Assembly: GCA_934636425.1 (NCBI GenBank)
Contig: CAKUAV010000193.1
Coordinates: 1-5,026, forward strand
Length of the DNA stretch: 5,026 bases
DNA from: an uncultured Clostridia bacterium
GTDB lineage: Bacteria; Bacillota; Clostridia; Christensenellales; Aristaeellaceae
Direction of reading: 5' to 3'
Shown: one piece after another, positions 5,025 to 5,026 of the stretch
Position numbering within the stretch: the stretch's first letter is position 1
How the letters are laid out: each line of letters starts with the position of its first letter
Notes under the pieces: generated by a model
Database searches by the model: none
What the model saw: only the letters and a program-made list of their open reading frames with translations
Told to the model about the DNA's origin: nothing
Translations under genes and position numbers: made by a program

Positions 5025-5026
5025 TT

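Larger units (their letters stand above)
4673..5026. other. Gene-free, repeat-rich stretch at right edge
   Basis: No frame in these 354 bases has both a ribosome binding site and a protein-like composition. The short open frames run through the repeats and are probably chance products. The stretch is filled by an inverted-repeat unit, a direct-repeat pair around a hairpin and a 13-base repeat pair, described separately. Two GTAGAAAC words (4678-4685 and 4700-4707) also occur before the first unit. I found no tRNA, rRNA or CRISPR. Confidence 0.6.

Overview
The window looks like chromosomal DNA of a GC-rich gut Clostridia member, most likely in Oscillospirales (Faecalibacterium, Gemmiger or Flavonifractor-like). 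The basis is strong AGGAGG-type ribosome binding sites, GC-rich codon use, an ECF sigma/short anti-sigma pair of the kind common in that group, clostridial versions of the macro and VWA proteins, and interspersed repeats with TGTCATTC...GAGGAATC ends at the right edge. The placement rests on sequence style, not on a marker gene.

Layout. (1) Positions 1-1216, minus strand: an ECF sigma-70 factor followed, with a 14-base overlap, by a membrane-anchored anti-sigma-like protein that runs off the left edge. The sigma gene has a probable autoregulated ECF promoter and an unusual TTG start. (2) Positions 1291-3320, plus strand: a macro-domain protein with a C-terminal helix-turn-helix-like domain, a stand-alone VWA (MIDAS) protein, and a 54-residue piece that matches only the C-terminal third of a NADAR (YbiA/DUF1768) domain. 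The run ends at a strong intrinsic terminator. A second terminator-like hairpin lies between the macro and VWA genes, and a good -10 box overlaps its left arm. (3) Positions 3378-4486, minus strand and convergent with the cluster: a 324-residue protein ending in a plasmid pRiA4b ORF-3-like domain. (4) Positions 4500-5026: no convincing gene. It holds at least four repeat structures: tandem GC-rich hairpins, a 125-base MITE-like inverted repeat, a 38-base direct repeat around a perfect hairpin, and two exact 13-base repeats at the edge.

How the genes may work together. Macro and NADAR domains both bind or remove ADP-ribose, NADAR being known to act on ADP-ribosylated guanine. A macro reader/eraser fused to a possible DNA-binding domain, next to a VWA scaffold and a (decayed) NADAR partner, suggests a module that senses or reverses ADP-ribosylation during conflict or stress. 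This is the most interesting part of the window. The role is inferred from domains and gene order. No ADP-ribosyltransferase toxin is visible here, and the NADAR partner appears broken.
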